Below are positions 16,001-24,480 of a DNA stretch of 55,243 nt, piece after piece (position 1 is the first letter of the stretch; every line of letters starts with the position of its first letter). The translations under genes were made by a program, and so were the position numbers. The notes beneath the pieces were generated by a model, which saw only the letters and a list, made by a program, of their open reading frames with translations, had not been told where the DNA came from and made no database searches. The DNA comes from a virus: the IMG/VR virus record IMGVR_UViG_3300025669_000038, positions 1 to 55,243 of that record; one strand, written 5' to 3'.

Positions 16001-16683
16001 AATGCATACCGCAACGCAGTCCCGGCCTGTGATCCCTGGATACCAGCATCGCCCAACTTTGCAATCGCAGCTACCGTCTCTTCCAAAGAGAAGCCAGCAG
16101 CACGGGCAAGCGGAGCAATGTACTTCATCGACTCGCCAAGCATAGACACGTCTACGTTCGCACTAGCGGCAGCCTGAGCGAAGACATCAGCGACCCTTCC
16201 TGCGTCAGATGCTTCAAGCCCCATCGCACGAATGGTCTTCGACGTAATATCGGCTGCTTCTCCAAGAGAGATAGAAGCGGCGGCGGCAAGCGATGCAGCC
16301 CCGTCAACACCACTTAGAATCTCTTCAGTAGAGAATCCAGCGCGTCCAAGGGCCTCCATCCCAGCGGCGATGTCTACCATTGTGAATTTGGTATCACGCC
16401 CTAGCTGCTTAGCCTTATCTGATAGGAGTTCAAACTGCTTCGCGGTAGGCTGTGTTACTGCCTTTACGTCAGCCATCGCTTGCTCAAACTCTGACGCAGC
16501 ACTTACCGCTTTGGTGAGTAAAACAACAGAAGCGACGACTACGGCTGCCCCCATAACCGCCACTGCTTTCGTGAATTTCGCTGTGGCGGCGCCTGCGCTC
16601 ATCATGGCTCTGTTGTAGCCAGCCGCATTCCCGCCTACGATGACGTTGATGTTCTTCGCAAATCCTGTAGTCCCAAACATCAT
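13078..16683 (-). CDS. Tail tape measure protein
   Basis: The 1201-residue product has the TP901-type core: AASEFEQAMADVKAV, GRDTKFTMVDIAAGMEALG and a SLEETVAAIAKLGDAGIQGSQAG segment in the first 250 residues. Long helical and hydrophobic stretches follow, and GGGGTTEVHVYVGG near the end. Tape measures set tail length at about 1.5 angstrom per residue, which would give a tail near 180 nm. The ATG overlaps the stop of the frameshifted chaperone. No sheath gene is present, consistent with a siphovirus. Confidence 0.95.
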   Translation of the reverse strand: MMFGTTGFAKNINVIVGGNAAGYNRAMMSAGAATAKFTKAVAVMGAAVVVASVVLLTKAVSAASEFEQAMADVKAVTQPTAKQFELLSDKAKQLGRDTKFTMVDIAAGMEALGRAGFSTEEILSGVDGAASLAAAASISLGEAADITSKTIRAMGLEASDAGRVADVFAQAAASANVDVSMLGESMKYIAPLARAAGFSLEETVAAIAKLGDAGIQGSQAGTALRYAFAELIAETDGFVESLANVGVTMADISDPNGELMGFIDIMNILEEAGADTGDILDMMGKRAGPAIAALVQENDGLGELATLLKNAAGAAQEMADTRMDTLSGQMTILAGSWNAMLVTIGDKIIPIIQDLVENAIIPAVNEFNVWAEESDALEEGLSSLFETIKKGVEWFIKNYGKVVIGLKAILAVTGLLVAAKIITAFKTLTLAIKGLGVALGPVGIAAVAAYTSFKILKGILTPLAEAASMNVERVGDMVGSFEDLADSANRAAEVSEILTMAINMAGSELDKLFDMDIGTLSRIAGELDELRIEIVASGDSASDMADAWSDGVTSILGSFQDLVPGIATVLDKIVAQSKTAARDVANAWDMTPGVNPFELFGAPPQHGPREGTGTGTAPAPADVPDPAGSWQTKIADWLAEGWSEAIDAVIGMLPEKVAAFASGMFGALQTFLVNPIAGAIQGIAVIFTALNDMATAARQKILDTFTWLKDRIVDMWSVIENAATKLADSFNDLITSTENYQAMQKAASDLQSMIFNLLLGFLKPVFSLIQSIFGITAAVITAIDKSKLTEVGVPRSWKRAARAYEAASPGAIWPGDEPLEDELDDTLTWVDHLITRFGVQIENMIQLFKNAAEILESVWAAVGEPIMAAVLDSLEWLGEGLVALASYIDSDMKTLLKNTLPKILKGGLDLFLGYILGVARFIVDTFEATAVNLAAFSVNLGTIGRKLPEFFAALSNAISPVINTLLEGALIPLSEFIITDLMPSFQKFFAGFGEWWTTEMEPFLKGKAFPLLGEILSSLWEQLKSIVDILAPYIVPLLEGVLEVLASVWTTVEPVLIRLINFIDTHWDTIERILLTRLEAALTDLVTNLEDAVGFLERNAWLADLGGGGSGMGLLPFAEGGVVPGPIGQPRMSLTHGQEIILNQTQQAGVLAGLNGGGGTTEVHVYVGGREVSDYTVRSIQRRGKRLTGKKSTSAGLREAR

Positions 16684-17263
16684 TCACGTCCTTTTAGCTT
16701 GGCATTCATCCCCGCCAGCTTTCGCAGATCAGAGTCACGCGGCTTCGCAGAGCCATCTTCGTTGAGCTTCGCGTACCCCCTTTGCAATCTTCCTATTTCG
16801 TTCAGTGTCAACCGATACATGGAGTTCGGGCCGATATAGCAATAGCCCTGCGTGTGCATCCACGCCTCAAACTCCTCTTCTAGCTCTATTCGTTTTTTTC
16901 CGTGACCACCAAGTTCCCGTCTTCGTCGGTTTCAACATCTACCTTGTCGGACAAACCAGACGCCTTGACGATTGCCGTGACAAGCTCGTTGACGGTCTTC
17001 CCTTTGAACTCTTTCTCGACGTACTCAGGGGTGATGTGGCTCATGCTCGGTTCCACCATGTGCTTCTTGAGGAACTCCGTGAGCGTCTTCGTGTTGTCCA
17101 GCTTTCCTGCACCCGTCAGCGCATTGGCATCGCCATACGTCATCGGGATAACTAACACCGTTCCGAACTCTGTCTGTTCCTCCAAGGGTACGATCTTGTC
17201 ATCTCCGTCACGCTTGACGGTCATCGACTCAATCGTTGCACGTTGATCCTGCCTTACTTCCAT
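16680..17263 (-). CDS. Tail assembly chaperone, -1 frameshift fusion (gpGT-like)
   Basis: Ribosomes slipping -1 at 16892-16898 pass the TAG at 16886 and read a second domain to a TGA at 16680-16682, which overlaps the tape-measure ATG as ATGA. The fusion is about 194 residues. The extension has an EFEAWMHTQGYCYIGPNSMYR segment and a basic C-terminus. In lambda the equivalent fusion binds the tape measure while the short form coats it. The extension has no start codon of its own, which supports production only by frameshift. Confidence 0.85.
16886..17263 (-). CDS. Tail assembly chaperone, short form (gpG-like)
   Basis: The start at 17263 follows GGAGG with seven-base spacing and begins MEVRQDQRATIESMTVKRDG; an upstream in-frame ATG at 17293 is less well placed. 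The product is 125 residues and ends VVTEKNE. It stands between the tube gene and the tape-measure gene, the usual place of the first chaperone. Its last codons contain the slippery sequence that makes the fused form. Confidence 0.8.
   Translation of the reverse strand: MEVRQDQRATIESMTVKRDGDDKIVPLEEQTEFGTVLVIPMTYGDANALTGAGKLDNTKTLTEFLKKHMVEPSMSHITPEYVEKEFKGKTVNELVTAIVKASGLSDKVDVETDEDGNLVVTEKNE
16892..16898 (-). promoter_or_regulatory. Programmed -1 frameshift site A AAA AAC
   Basis: The minus-strand heptamer AAAAAAC is in the exact phase required (X XXY YYZ: GA-A AAA AAC), two codons before the short-form TAG. The -1 frame is then open for about 70 codons to the tape-measure start. This is the conserved tail-chaperone frameshift position. 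Confidence 0.88.
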
Positions 17264-17355
17264 CAGTGTCCTCCTGTCTTTTCCTTTACCCATTTGGTAA
17301 CTCCTAACGCTGCTCGTGCCGCCGCCGACCAATTCGACGGCAGCACGAGAGCAGG

Positions 17356-18543
17356 TTACGTAATTGCGATGGACGTACCCTCAAACACGTTATTGAGCTG
17401 CATGTACGCCTGTCCTTCTGTCACGCTCTTTTCACCTGGAGTGATGAGAGCACATCCTCCAATCGTGAGCACCGAAGATGTCATTGTCCACACAATATCT
17501 GCTATGGTAGACATCAAGTGTCTCTCGATTTGATTCTGGTACTCACGTTCACCAACCACAGTCGCAGAAAGCTGAATCGTACGATTGCCTTCAACGACAC
17601 GCTGCGCTCTTGAGTTAGATCGCGGGAGAACAGTCACGCTGTTGTCAATCGACAGCTCAATCGAGTTGATGTCATACGCCAAATCACCACCGCCATAGGT
17701 GATGGTGTCGCCAAGGAACTTCTCGTACACATCGCCAGTACCAAGAGCGGCAACACGCGTCGCGCCGGTAGGCAAAATCGGCACTCCGAGATCCCCTTCA
17801 GCATTGGCGTAATCGTTCTTGCCGTAGATCGTGACGAGCGTTGCACCTTCAACCGTAACAGCCCACACCGTCCCGTCGCACTGTGCGCCTAGCAACGCAG
17901 CATCAATCGAGGCGAAAGTCGTTGTACTGGTCCCGCTGATTACGATGGCTTCCTGCACACCATCGTCGTCTTCTACCGTGAGCGTAGCATCATCGCCAGC
18001 TTCGCTTGAGGTGACAATCAACGTAGATCCAAGCACCGGCTGATGGATCTCGTACTGTCGGCCTTTCTCTGCCATGTACGTGATCTCCGCGAGCATCGGA
18101 CCCGCCGACGACGGATCTCCTGATAGCTTCCCTGACCCTGGCTTTGCGCCGTCAATGACAACGTAGGTACGAATACCACCCGCATCATTGCCGCCCTGGA
18201 AATGTTCCTCACGAGCAACGATCGTTCGTGCTTCGAGCAACTGATCCGTGTCGCGGGAACAAACCTCGTAGAATGGCGTGTCTGCAGCAATTGTGCCCTG
18301 GAGTCGATACAACACTGTGAAAGTATGCGTCTCCAACCCAGTGTCGTGCTCTAAGGGATCTACCCCGCCAATTCCTCGACGCGCTTCTGCCCCTGCGTCG
18401 GGATTCCAAGACCAACTTTGAATCACATCGCTGAACGGGGAGAACGTCCCGCTAGCAGGCAACGTCCCACCACATTCCTGGTACGAATCGAGTCGCTGAT
18501 TGCGAATACCAGCTTCAAACACCGTCTTTGTCAAACATGGCAT
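17356..18543 (-). CDS. Major tail tube protein (probable)
   Basis: The 395-residue product starts at ATG 18543. Beta-rich sequence dominates, with WSWNPDAGAEARRGIGG near residue 45 and a late NSRAQRVVEGNRTIQLSAT segment. The C-terminal QAYMQLNNVFEGTSIAIT resembles tube-protein endings. It precedes the tail chaperone genes, as tube genes do. An insertion of about 60 residues with repeated Thr and Asp (near 180-240) may be an added surface domain. Family is inferred mainly from order and fold impression. Confidence 0.6.
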   Translation of the reverse strand: MPCLTKTVFEAGIRNQRLDSYQECGGTLPASGTFSPFSDVIQSWSWNPDAGAEARRGIGGVDPLEHDTGLETHTFTVLYRLQGTIAADTPFYEVCSRDTDQLLEARTIVAREEHFQGGNDAGGIRTYVVIDGAKPGSGKLSGDPSSAGPMLAEITYMAEKGRQYEIHQPVLGSTLIVTSSEAGDDATLTVEDDDGVQEAIVISGTSTTTFASIDAALLGAQCDGTVWAVTVEGATLVTIYGKNDYANAEGDLGVPILPTGATRVAALGTGDVYEKFLGDTITYGGGDLAYDINSIELSIDNSVTVLPRSNSRAQRVVEGNRTIQLSATVVGEREYQNQIERHLMSTIADIVWTMTSSVLTIGGCALITPGEKSVTEGQAYMQLNNVFEGTSIAIT

Positions 18544-18544
18544 A

Positions 18545-18742
18545 CTACTCACCACCCTCTACTACTTCTTTCTTGACTGGTTTCGCTTCGACCACTTCGA
18601 CGGAAGAATACTTCTTGACCATAGCTTGGCCGATCTTATCCGTCACAACCGCCTTGCCGCGTTTGTCGAACTCAACGGGAGCGTCCATGATCGCTGGATC
18701 AAACAGACGCTTCGTCCCGCTATTCGTGCATTTGATCTGCAT
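18545..18742 (-). CDS. Small protein preceding the tube gene
   Basis: The 65-residue product begins MQIKCTNSGTKRLFDPAI after GAGGAG at proper spacing and ends in an acidic and lysine-rich tail (VVEAKPVKKEVVEGG). It lies directly before the tube gene. I recognise no domain. Many phages have a similar short gene here, so a structural or assembly role is possible. Confidence 0.5.
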   Translation of the reverse strand: MQIKCTNSGTKRLFDPAIMDAPVEFDKRGKAVVTDKIGQAMVKKYSSVEVVEAKPVKKEVVEGGE

Positions 18743-18759
18743 GAACATCTCCTCTACTC

Positions 18760-19275
18760 CTACGGTTTCTCGGCAAAAGCCATCGCGCCAAACGGCGTGA
18801 CGTTGTAGCCTTCTGCCTCCAATATCGGCACCAACTTGTCGCCCTTTTCCCCTCCAGGTGAGTAAACGTCGTCGATCAAAAACGCGGTCATAGGACCGAC
18901 CACAAATCGCAGCCTCTCGTACAGCCCCACTATCTCGTCTGCATCGTTTTCTGTATCCAACAAGATGAGGTCAAATGGCAGCAAAGGCGGCAACTTCTCG
19001 ACACTCGGCAGGAACACTACCTTGCCCGCTCTCACAGCCTCTTCAATGGCTCTGAACGTCAAGCACTCGGCCAAGGTGCCTGGATCAATATCGATGGACA
19101 CAAGACCCATCACATCGTCGCTCTCGGCAAACCTGAGCGTTGACCATCCGTCGCCTTCAGCGTATTGAGGTTGCGCGTTCCTCAATCGACCAAGCTCCAG
19201 TACCTTAATTTCGGATCCTAACCGCACTGCTTGTCTTTCTATCGCAACGGCGATCGCTTCACTCTTCTTTATCAA
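18760..19275 (-). CDS. Class I methyltransferase-like protein
   Basis: The 171-residue product starts at TTG 19275 after GGAG. KVLELGRLRNAQPQYAEGDG is in the position of motif I of a Rossmann methyltransferase, though without the usual GxGxG. VSIDIDPGTL follows at motif II and FDLILLDTEND at motif IV. A later FLIDDVYSPGG segment fits the same fold. It follows a FkbM-like gene and a glycosyltransferase, so it may modify a glycan or a virion protein. Substrate unknown. Confidence 0.6.
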   Translation of the reverse strand: MIKKSEAIAVAIERQAVRLGSEIKVLELGRLRNAQPQYAEGDGWSTLRFAESDDVMGLVSIDIDPGTLAECLTFRAIEEAVRAGKVVFLPSVEKLPPLLPFDLILLDTENDADEIVGLYERLRFVVGPMTAFLIDDVYSPGGEKGDKLVPILEAEGYNVTPFGAMAFAEKP

Positions 19276-19420
19276 GGGCTATCTTCTCCTGTAGCTCAGC
19301 AATCTTTTCCAGCTCCTCGCGGAATCCCTTTGCTTCACATTTCGCCAACTTGAGTTGTTCGATCAATGTGCCCAGATCCTCCACGACAACCCTGACCTCA
19401 ATCGGGTTAGGTATCTCCAT
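19259..19420 (-). CDS. 53-residue coiled-coil protein
   Basis: An ATG at 19420 opens a 53-codon frame that overlaps the end of the FkbM-like gene by 14 bases and the start of the next methyltransferase-like gene by 17. The product is highly charged and helical (LGTLIEQLKLAKCEAKG ... LEKIAELQEKIAL), a probable coiled coil. It is tightly packed into the operon. Function unknown. Confidence 0.55.
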   Translation of the reverse strand: MEIPNPIEVRVVVEDLGTLIEQLKLAKCEAKGFREELEKIAELQEKIALDKEE

Positions 19421-20195
19421 TAGACTCTTCCTCGACAATCTCTGTCCACGGCAACTTGCTCACTTGTCGCCATCGTGCGCTCTGCAACGGCTTCTGCTCG
19501 CATCTGAATGCTTCTTCAGCAGTCACCGTCTCAAACGGGGATTCGATGTCATCTCTTAGGAAGAATGCGTTCACGCCAACGGGGTTACACCCGATCAAGC
19601 GATAGCCTTTCTTCCGTCCGAGGATTTCGAGCGCGGCCAACGACGCCCCGAAGTAGAACCCTGAGAAGTTCGTCTGCCACTTGAACTCGGAATTGTACGG
19701 CATTACAACGGCGCGCTTCTTGCCTGGGGCCGGGTTGTATTCGATGACGACCAACCGCGCTGACAGCTCCAGTGCTTCCCAAATCCAGTAGTCATTTCCA
19801 TCAAGGTCGATGGACAACAGATCGACTTCTTCAGGGGCACTGACAAGATCCATCGTCGCGCTCAGGGTCTCTAGTGTGATGCGTGATTGCCAAGCCTTCA
19901 CAGCGCCTCGATCGATCTTCATTCCCTTTGTCACAGCGATGAACTGTCGCACCACGTTTCTGTCAGCGTCAATGAACGTACCGCCGAAGCCTTCTTCATC
20001 CATCAACCGCCATGCGTTGCACTCAGGAACTCCGAATCCCATCTCAAGAAACCGCTTCGACACAAAACCGATCTCCGAGAAAATATGGGCAATAATTCCG
20101 TCCTCACCATTCTGAGAGAACCTCTTTGCAGCGTTCTCCGATAGCCATTTTGTCTTGTCTACAACCGTAGTTTTGTCGTCCGTCTTATCAGACAT
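19407..20195 (-). CDS. FkbM-like methyltransferase
   Basis: The 262-residue product begins after GGAGCGAAACT. It has FSQNGEDGIIAHIFSEIG, a FLEMGFGVPECNA motif in the SAM-binding position, EVDLLSIDLDGNDYWIWEAL and VVIEYNPAPG, then GYRLIGCNPVGVNAFF near the end. This is the pattern of FkbM-type methyltransferases often found in glycan clusters. It directly follows the two-domain glycosyltransferase, which suggests methylation of a transferred sugar. The acceptor cannot be seen. Confidence 0.72.
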   Translation of the reverse strand: MSDKTDDKTTVVDKTKWLSENAAKRFSQNGEDGIIAHIFSEIGFVSKRFLEMGFGVPECNAWRLMDEEGFGGTFIDADRNVVRQFIAVTKGMKIDRGAVKAWQSRITLETLSATMDLVSAPEEVDLLSIDLDGNDYWIWEALELSARLVVIEYNPAPGKKRAVVMPYNSEFKWQTNFSGFYFGASLAALEILGRKKGYRLIGCNPVGVNAFFLRDDIESPFETVTAEEAFRCEQKPLQSARWRQVSKLPWTEIVEEESNGDT

Positions 20196-20206
20196 AGTTT
20201 CGCTCC

Positions 20207-22393
20207 TTATCCCCTCACCACGAATTTATCGACCGTAGATTCATCGAACTCAAATTGCAGTGTATCACGGAAGCCCATGTTCCGATACAGTTGCTCATTC
20301 CCGAACATCCCTACCTTGCCGATGTACCTGGCTCGCGGAATCACCGTCGCAACTCGCTTGATACCTTTGATGTCACACCACTTATCGAACACGCCATCGA
20401 ACCCTGAGATGTGGACTCCGTATTTCGCACATACGGCACGATGAGGGATGTTCCAATGGCTATCGCCTACAAATTCCAGGTACTCATCAAACTCAGGCTT
20501 GAGCTGATCGTACACGCTTCGAGGCATCAGGTATCCAAGCCATCGCCATCGACCGGGACGCGCTACAACGTCTCTCGATTGCTTCAACGTCACGCCTACT
20601 TCATTGAGCTTGGCATCTGTCGGAATATGGCGCTCTTCTGTAGCCTGTGCGCCTACAATCGCATTCGGGAACTGGTTATGCAGCTTCAACAGAACGTCAA
20701 TGTAATCGCGGCTCACCACATGGTCATCATCGAAGAACATCGCTGCTTCATAACCAACATCGTCGAACACTTCGGCCATTGCGCTGTGTAGCTGATGGGC
20801 AATGCACCAATTCAGTTCTTTCACGTCAACAACAGCGGCCTTGAATGGCGCCGCGTTGAGCAGTTTGGCACAATTGCCAGTCAGCTCTTGGTTCTTCAAC
20901 ACATGCTCTTCAATCCCGTATGGCAACTCCTGATTCTTCCACCCATCCTGTCTCAGGAACCAATCCACAAGGTCAGCCATCGTGTTCTCAGCCAGCGCGT
21001 GGAGCGTCGGGGCAAGATACTCTGCCCGATTGAACGAGAACACACAGCCCGCAATGTCGTTTAATCCCAGCATGGCTGTTCTCGGATCTCTTACTAGCAT
21101 ACCGGCCTTCTCAGGATCGACGTTCTCAACCGGCTCCACTGGAGACGACCAAGACACCTTCTTGGGCTTCAGGTTCTTCTCGATCTCATCGAACCGCTCG
21201 ATCCACTGATCTCCGATATTCTCCCACGAGAATTGCTGGACCCACTGACAAGCGACCTTGCCTTTCTCTTCAAGTCTAGTTCTGACCGTATGCGCCCTGC
21301 AAAGAGCTTCGGCAACATCTACAGCCTCAAAGGTAAATCGAGTGCTTTGCTTTCCAAGCGTCCACTCTTCACCGGACATAGGAACAAGCCAGCCGTGAGG
21401 CGCTTCGATAACATCAGGCTCACCAAGAACCGTCTTCCTCATCCGAATCCCTTCAGGCATCCCTAGCAGCTCTGGCATCGAACTATAAGCAGTCGCAATC
21501 ACCGGCTTGCCACAAGCGAACGCCTCTACAATCGGCATCCCGAATCCCTCGCCAGCATTCGTGTTTAGGATCACGTCACAGGCGTTATAGAACTTCGCCA
21601 TTTCAACGTGACTGACGCCGTGCCTGATGATGTCTGGATGAGGCATGAACACCTTGCCGGCCAATCCGAAATGCTTTGCCATCTCCTCGACGTTGAACGC
21701 GCTCGAGCCAGTTCGGTTGCAGTGGAGATACAGCCTCGCCTTGTCATCCCCAGTGCGTTCAAGGAACATAGCAAACGCCTTCAGGTTCACTTCATACTTC
21801 GCTCGTGTTCCCTGGTTGTTTTTGAAGATCCCAACCATGAAATCATCTTGAGCCATCGGTTGCTGAAATACTTCTTCCTTTGAGGTGGCTCTAGGCTTCA
21901 TTACCCGCACGTCAACACCGTGATAGATGGGTTTGCCAATCGGGTACACGTCACCGATGCCCTCTCTGATAACGCGCTCTCCAAACTGGCAGTACGGAAT
22001 GATGTGTACTGCGCCCTTCATGAGCTTCGTCCATAGCGGTGAAAGCGGATCATGGTCAACTGGAGGGTAAAGCGCGTACCTCAGGCCAGAATTCGCGACC
22101 GGCTGACCTCCCGACCAAGCGTCAAAATTCAATAGCCACAAGTCAGGCTTCTCAAGTGACTGCACAATGGGCCAATCTTGAATACCGAATTTGCCTCCCT
22201 GGTTTGTTGAACTGTAGACAGTTACACCATCCCAATCGAACGGTTCGCAGTGGCTCAGACCTGAAATGGCAAACTCTACCATCTGGTGGTCTGAGTGTTT
22301 CTGGACGTGTTGGACGATGTTTTTGCACAGCCGTCCATAGCCCGTAGCCTGCAAATGAGCGTTGCCTGACCATACTATTTTCATAGGAGTCAT
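20207..22393 (-). CDS. Two-domain glycosyltransferase (GT-B plus GT-A)
   Basis: The 728-residue product joins two transferases. The N-terminal part (to about residue 410) has a GT-B plan with NTNAGEGFGMPIVEAFACG, the E-x7-E signature of GT4-like enzymes. The C-terminal part (about 440-700) has AMFFDDDHV, a DxD-type metal motif of a GT-A fold, and a late EFVGDSHWNIPHRAV segment. It lies between fibre-like and tail genes. Addition of a two-sugar unit to a virion protein or host polymer is plausible but inferred. The start could be ATG 22393 or the ATG three codons later. Confidence 0.75.
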   Translation of the reverse strand: MTPMKIVWSGNAHLQATGYGRLCKNIVQHVQKHSDHQMVEFAISGLSHCEPFDWDGVTVYSSTNQGGKFGIQDWPIVQSLEKPDLWLLNFDAWSGGQPVANSGLRYALYPPVDHDPLSPLWTKLMKGAVHIIPYCQFGERVIREGIGDVYPIGKPIYHGVDVRVMKPRATSKEEVFQQPMAQDDFMVGIFKNNQGTRAKYEVNLKAFAMFLERTGDDKARLYLHCNRTGSSAFNVEEMAKHFGLAGKVFMPHPDIIRHGVSHVEMAKFYNACDVILNTNAGEGFGMPIVEAFACGKPVIATAYSSMPELLGMPEGIRMRKTVLGEPDVIEAPHGWLVPMSGEEWTLGKQSTRFTFEAVDVAEALCRAHTVRTRLEEKGKVACQWVQQFSWENIGDQWIERFDEIEKNLKPKKVSWSSPVEPVENVDPEKAGMLVRDPRTAMLGLNDIAGCVFSFNRAEYLAPTLHALAENTMADLVDWFLRQDGWKNQELPYGIEEHVLKNQELTGNCAKLLNAAPFKAAVVDVKELNWCIAHQLHSAMAEVFDDVGYEAAMFFDDDHVVSRDYIDVLLKLHNQFPNAIVGAQATEERHIPTDAKLNEVGVTLKQSRDVVARPGRWRWLGYLMPRSVYDQLKPEFDEYLEFVGDSHWNIPHRAVCAKYGVHISGFDGVFDKWCDIKGIKRVATVIPRARYIGKVGMFGNEQLYRNMGFRDTLQFEFDESTVDKFVVRG

Positions 22394-22489
22394 TCTCCTT
22401 TCTATTCAGCCAGCGTCACGTTGGCACTGGCTGACGTATTCTACCACGAACACGCGGCTCAGACTATTCCACGCCACGCTCATTCACCC

Positions 22490-22689
22490 CTAGCTTGTGT
22501 ACACGAAATACCTGAAATGCACGAGCAGCGCCTTACTTCCTGCCGTAGCGCACATTACCCGCGCATAGATCGTCTCGCCTGCCCTGTGTTGAATACCGCG
22601 CACTCCGTTCCGCTGATAGCCGCAGGGAGAGTCGCTGTCGCTGCAAGCGTCCCAAGGTTCATAATCTCAACTAGCGAATACTCAGACAT
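22490..22689 (-). pseudogene. Frameshifted small virion-associated gene
   Basis: An ATG at 22689 after GGAGGGAACG opens a frame whose N-terminus repeats the pattern of the 131-residue protein at 10933-11328 (NLGTLAATATLPA ... GTECA). It stops early at 22555. The -1 frame continues sensibly from about residue 37 with GETIYARVMCATAGSKALL and ends HFRYFVYTS at 22490. One missing G near 22580 would restore a 66-residue protein. A sequencing or assembly indel and a true frameshift mutation are both possible. It follows the fibre-like gene at 22720. Confidence 0.55.
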
Positions 22690-22719
22690 CGTTCCCTCCT
22701 GCCATACTTAGTCGTTCTT

Positions 22720-24000
22720 CTAGTCCACATTCGATATTCCGAGAATCGTCTTGTATGACGCGATCGGTTCGCCATTCCACGTTGCGAGTTCAGCGATCGG
22801 TGTTCCCAAGAGAGTCTTGATGCTTGTTACCGCCGCTGCACCTACGCCATAACAGCTCATAGCGGCTGTGGAACCTCCATCAGCGTACGTTTGCTCCCCA
22901 GCCCCAAATTGATTTCCGGATAGGCAATAAACTCCGCTTCCGCCGCTTGTCGCACGTTCTATTGCGCCGGTGGGAGTATAGTAGTTGCCCATGTAATCGC
23001 CTGAGGTAACATCAATATCGAGACCCGTGAATACTTGTTTCGAGCCTTTCGTTACGGCGCCAATAGTGTGCGAATCACGCGAGGTGTAATCAGTACTAGA
23101 ACCAAAGAATGTCCCAACAACAACGCCTGCCCCATCCGCCGTATCAAACCATAGTTCTACAGACGTTATTGCCCCGGTATCGTTCGCGGGATTTGTAAGA
23201 TCAATACGGGTATAGCCCGTGCCAAAGTTACTGTCGCGATCAATCGCCGTACCGCCTATATCAATATCCGTTGTCTTAAACGACTGCGCCGCGCCGTAGT
23301 ATGTCCCTAGCGAGTTAGTCGCATAAGCACGGTAGTAGTAGGTGGTCCCGCCTGTCAATCCAGTCTCTGCCGAAGTGAACGCGCCTTCTGAGCCTGCGCC
23401 TTCCTCAGTATAGTCATCCGCCCCTGCGATGTTTACAGGATCGCTTCCGGCTTTCCAGCAGATACCGTGCTGGGTAACGTTCCCGTCACCGTCGTCTGTG
23501 ATATTGCCATTCCCTGTTACGGTCGTTGCCCGGACGAGAGTCGCTGCTTGAGTGGTGACGACAGCAGCAGTGCCGCCTGTGCCGTATAGACTCATTATGT
23601 AACCAGCAAGCAATACGTATGTTTGTTCACCGGCAGCGAATTGATCGCCAACCTTATAGTAATATCCAGCTCCGCTACTACTTTCTCGATCCATGAGACC
23701 AGCAGACCAGTAAGCGCCGATGTATTCGCCAGAGGCCACATCGATAGTCAGTCCTGTAGCCGTCTGCTTGCTGCCGCTGGTTATGGCGCCGATGACTTCC
23801 GAATCATTGGGAGTGTAATCTGTCCCGCTGCCAGAGAACGTTCCGGCTTTTAAGTCAGAGAGATTGAGCAAACACCATACCTCAATACTTGTTATAGTCC
23901 CCGTACCATTTGCAGGGTTATCTAGCGTTGCGAATGTAACACCATAGCTTTGTACGCCCGACCGATTAACTGCGGCAGCACCAATATCAATTGCAGCCAT
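22720..24000 (-). CDS. Fibre-like protein with duplicated beta domain (copy A)
   Basis: The 426-residue product repeats the plan of the protein at 8057-9316: MAAIDIGAAAVNR opens the first module, a fibronectin-like domain with TTVTGNGNITDDGDGN follows, and DIDIGGTAIDR opens the second module. Each module ends at GAGEQTY or AAGEQTY. A C-terminal extension of about 40 residues (IKTLLGTPIAEL ... YKTILGISNVD) is unique to this copy. A fibre or adhesin role is likely. Confidence 0.6.
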   Translation of the reverse strand: MAAIDIGAAAVNRSGVQSYGVTFATLDNPANGTGTITSIEVWCLLNLSDLKAGTFSGSGTDYTPNDSEVIGAITSGSKQTATGLTIDVASGEYIGAYWSAGLMDRESSSGAGYYYKVGDQFAAGEQTYVLLAGYIMSLYGTGGTAAVVTTQAATLVRATTVTGNGNITDDGDGNVTQHGICWKAGSDPVNIAGADDYTEEGAGSEGAFTSAETGLTGGTTYYYRAYATNSLGTYYGAAQSFKTTDIDIGGTAIDRDSNFGTGYTRIDLTNPANDTGAITSVELWFDTADGAGVVVGTFFGSSTDYTSRDSHTIGAVTKGSKQVFTGLDIDVTSGDYMGNYYTPTGAIERATSGGSGVYCLSGNQFGAGEQTYADGGSTAAMSCYGVGAAAVTSIKTLLGTPIAELATWNGEPIASYKTILGISNVD

Positions 24001-24003
24001 AAT

Positions 24004-24471
24004 CTATCTCGCCACCTCTAGCCCTTCATTGACATCCACGAGCCGCGCATTCAGTTCATCTCTTTCGGTTGACTTTTCTTGATAGGTCCCCGCCTCAACG
24101 GGCCGCCCAGAGCCTGTCTTACGCGCCATGATGCGTGAGGCTGCTTTGGAATCATCACCGCTCAATGCATCGTCTAAGCTGGATATTGTTACTCCGTCGA
24201 ACGTCTCAGCTATCAGGGCGTTCAATTCAGCCTTGGTGATGTCAGGATCAACAGTGATGAAGTGGCAAAGACACGGATTCAGCTCTTTTGCAGTGGGAAC
24301 AAGTTCCCTCAGCTTTTCGTCTGCGAGTTCCTTCTCTGTATACGGCCGCGTCGGCTTGTCCACATAATGGATCGCATACGTCTTGTCTCCGATGTCTGGA
24401 TACACATCGAGCCTCACCTTCAGCTTGCCTTTGTGCTCATGCGTTCCTGTTGTGTTTACTTTTACTTTCAT
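24004..24471 (-). CDS. Hypothetical protein in the fibre cluster
   Basis: The 155-residue product begins MKVKVNTTGTHEHKGKLKVR after a GGGAAC site. It is polar, with a charged helical C-terminal half (STERDELNARLVDVNEG). It follows the 243-residue fibre-like gene and precedes the duplicated-domain gene. I recognise no family. Position suggests a fibre chaperone or structural accessory, without proof. Confidence 0.5.
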   Translation of the reverse strand: MKVKVNTTGTHEHKGKLKVRLDVYPDIGDKTYAIHYVDKPTRPYTEKELADEKLRELVPTAKELNPCLCHFITVDPDITKAELNALIAETFDGVTISSLDDALSGDDSKAASRIMARKTGSGRPVEAGTYQEKSTERDELNARLVDVNEGLEVAR

Positions 24472-24480
24472 TGTTCCCTC

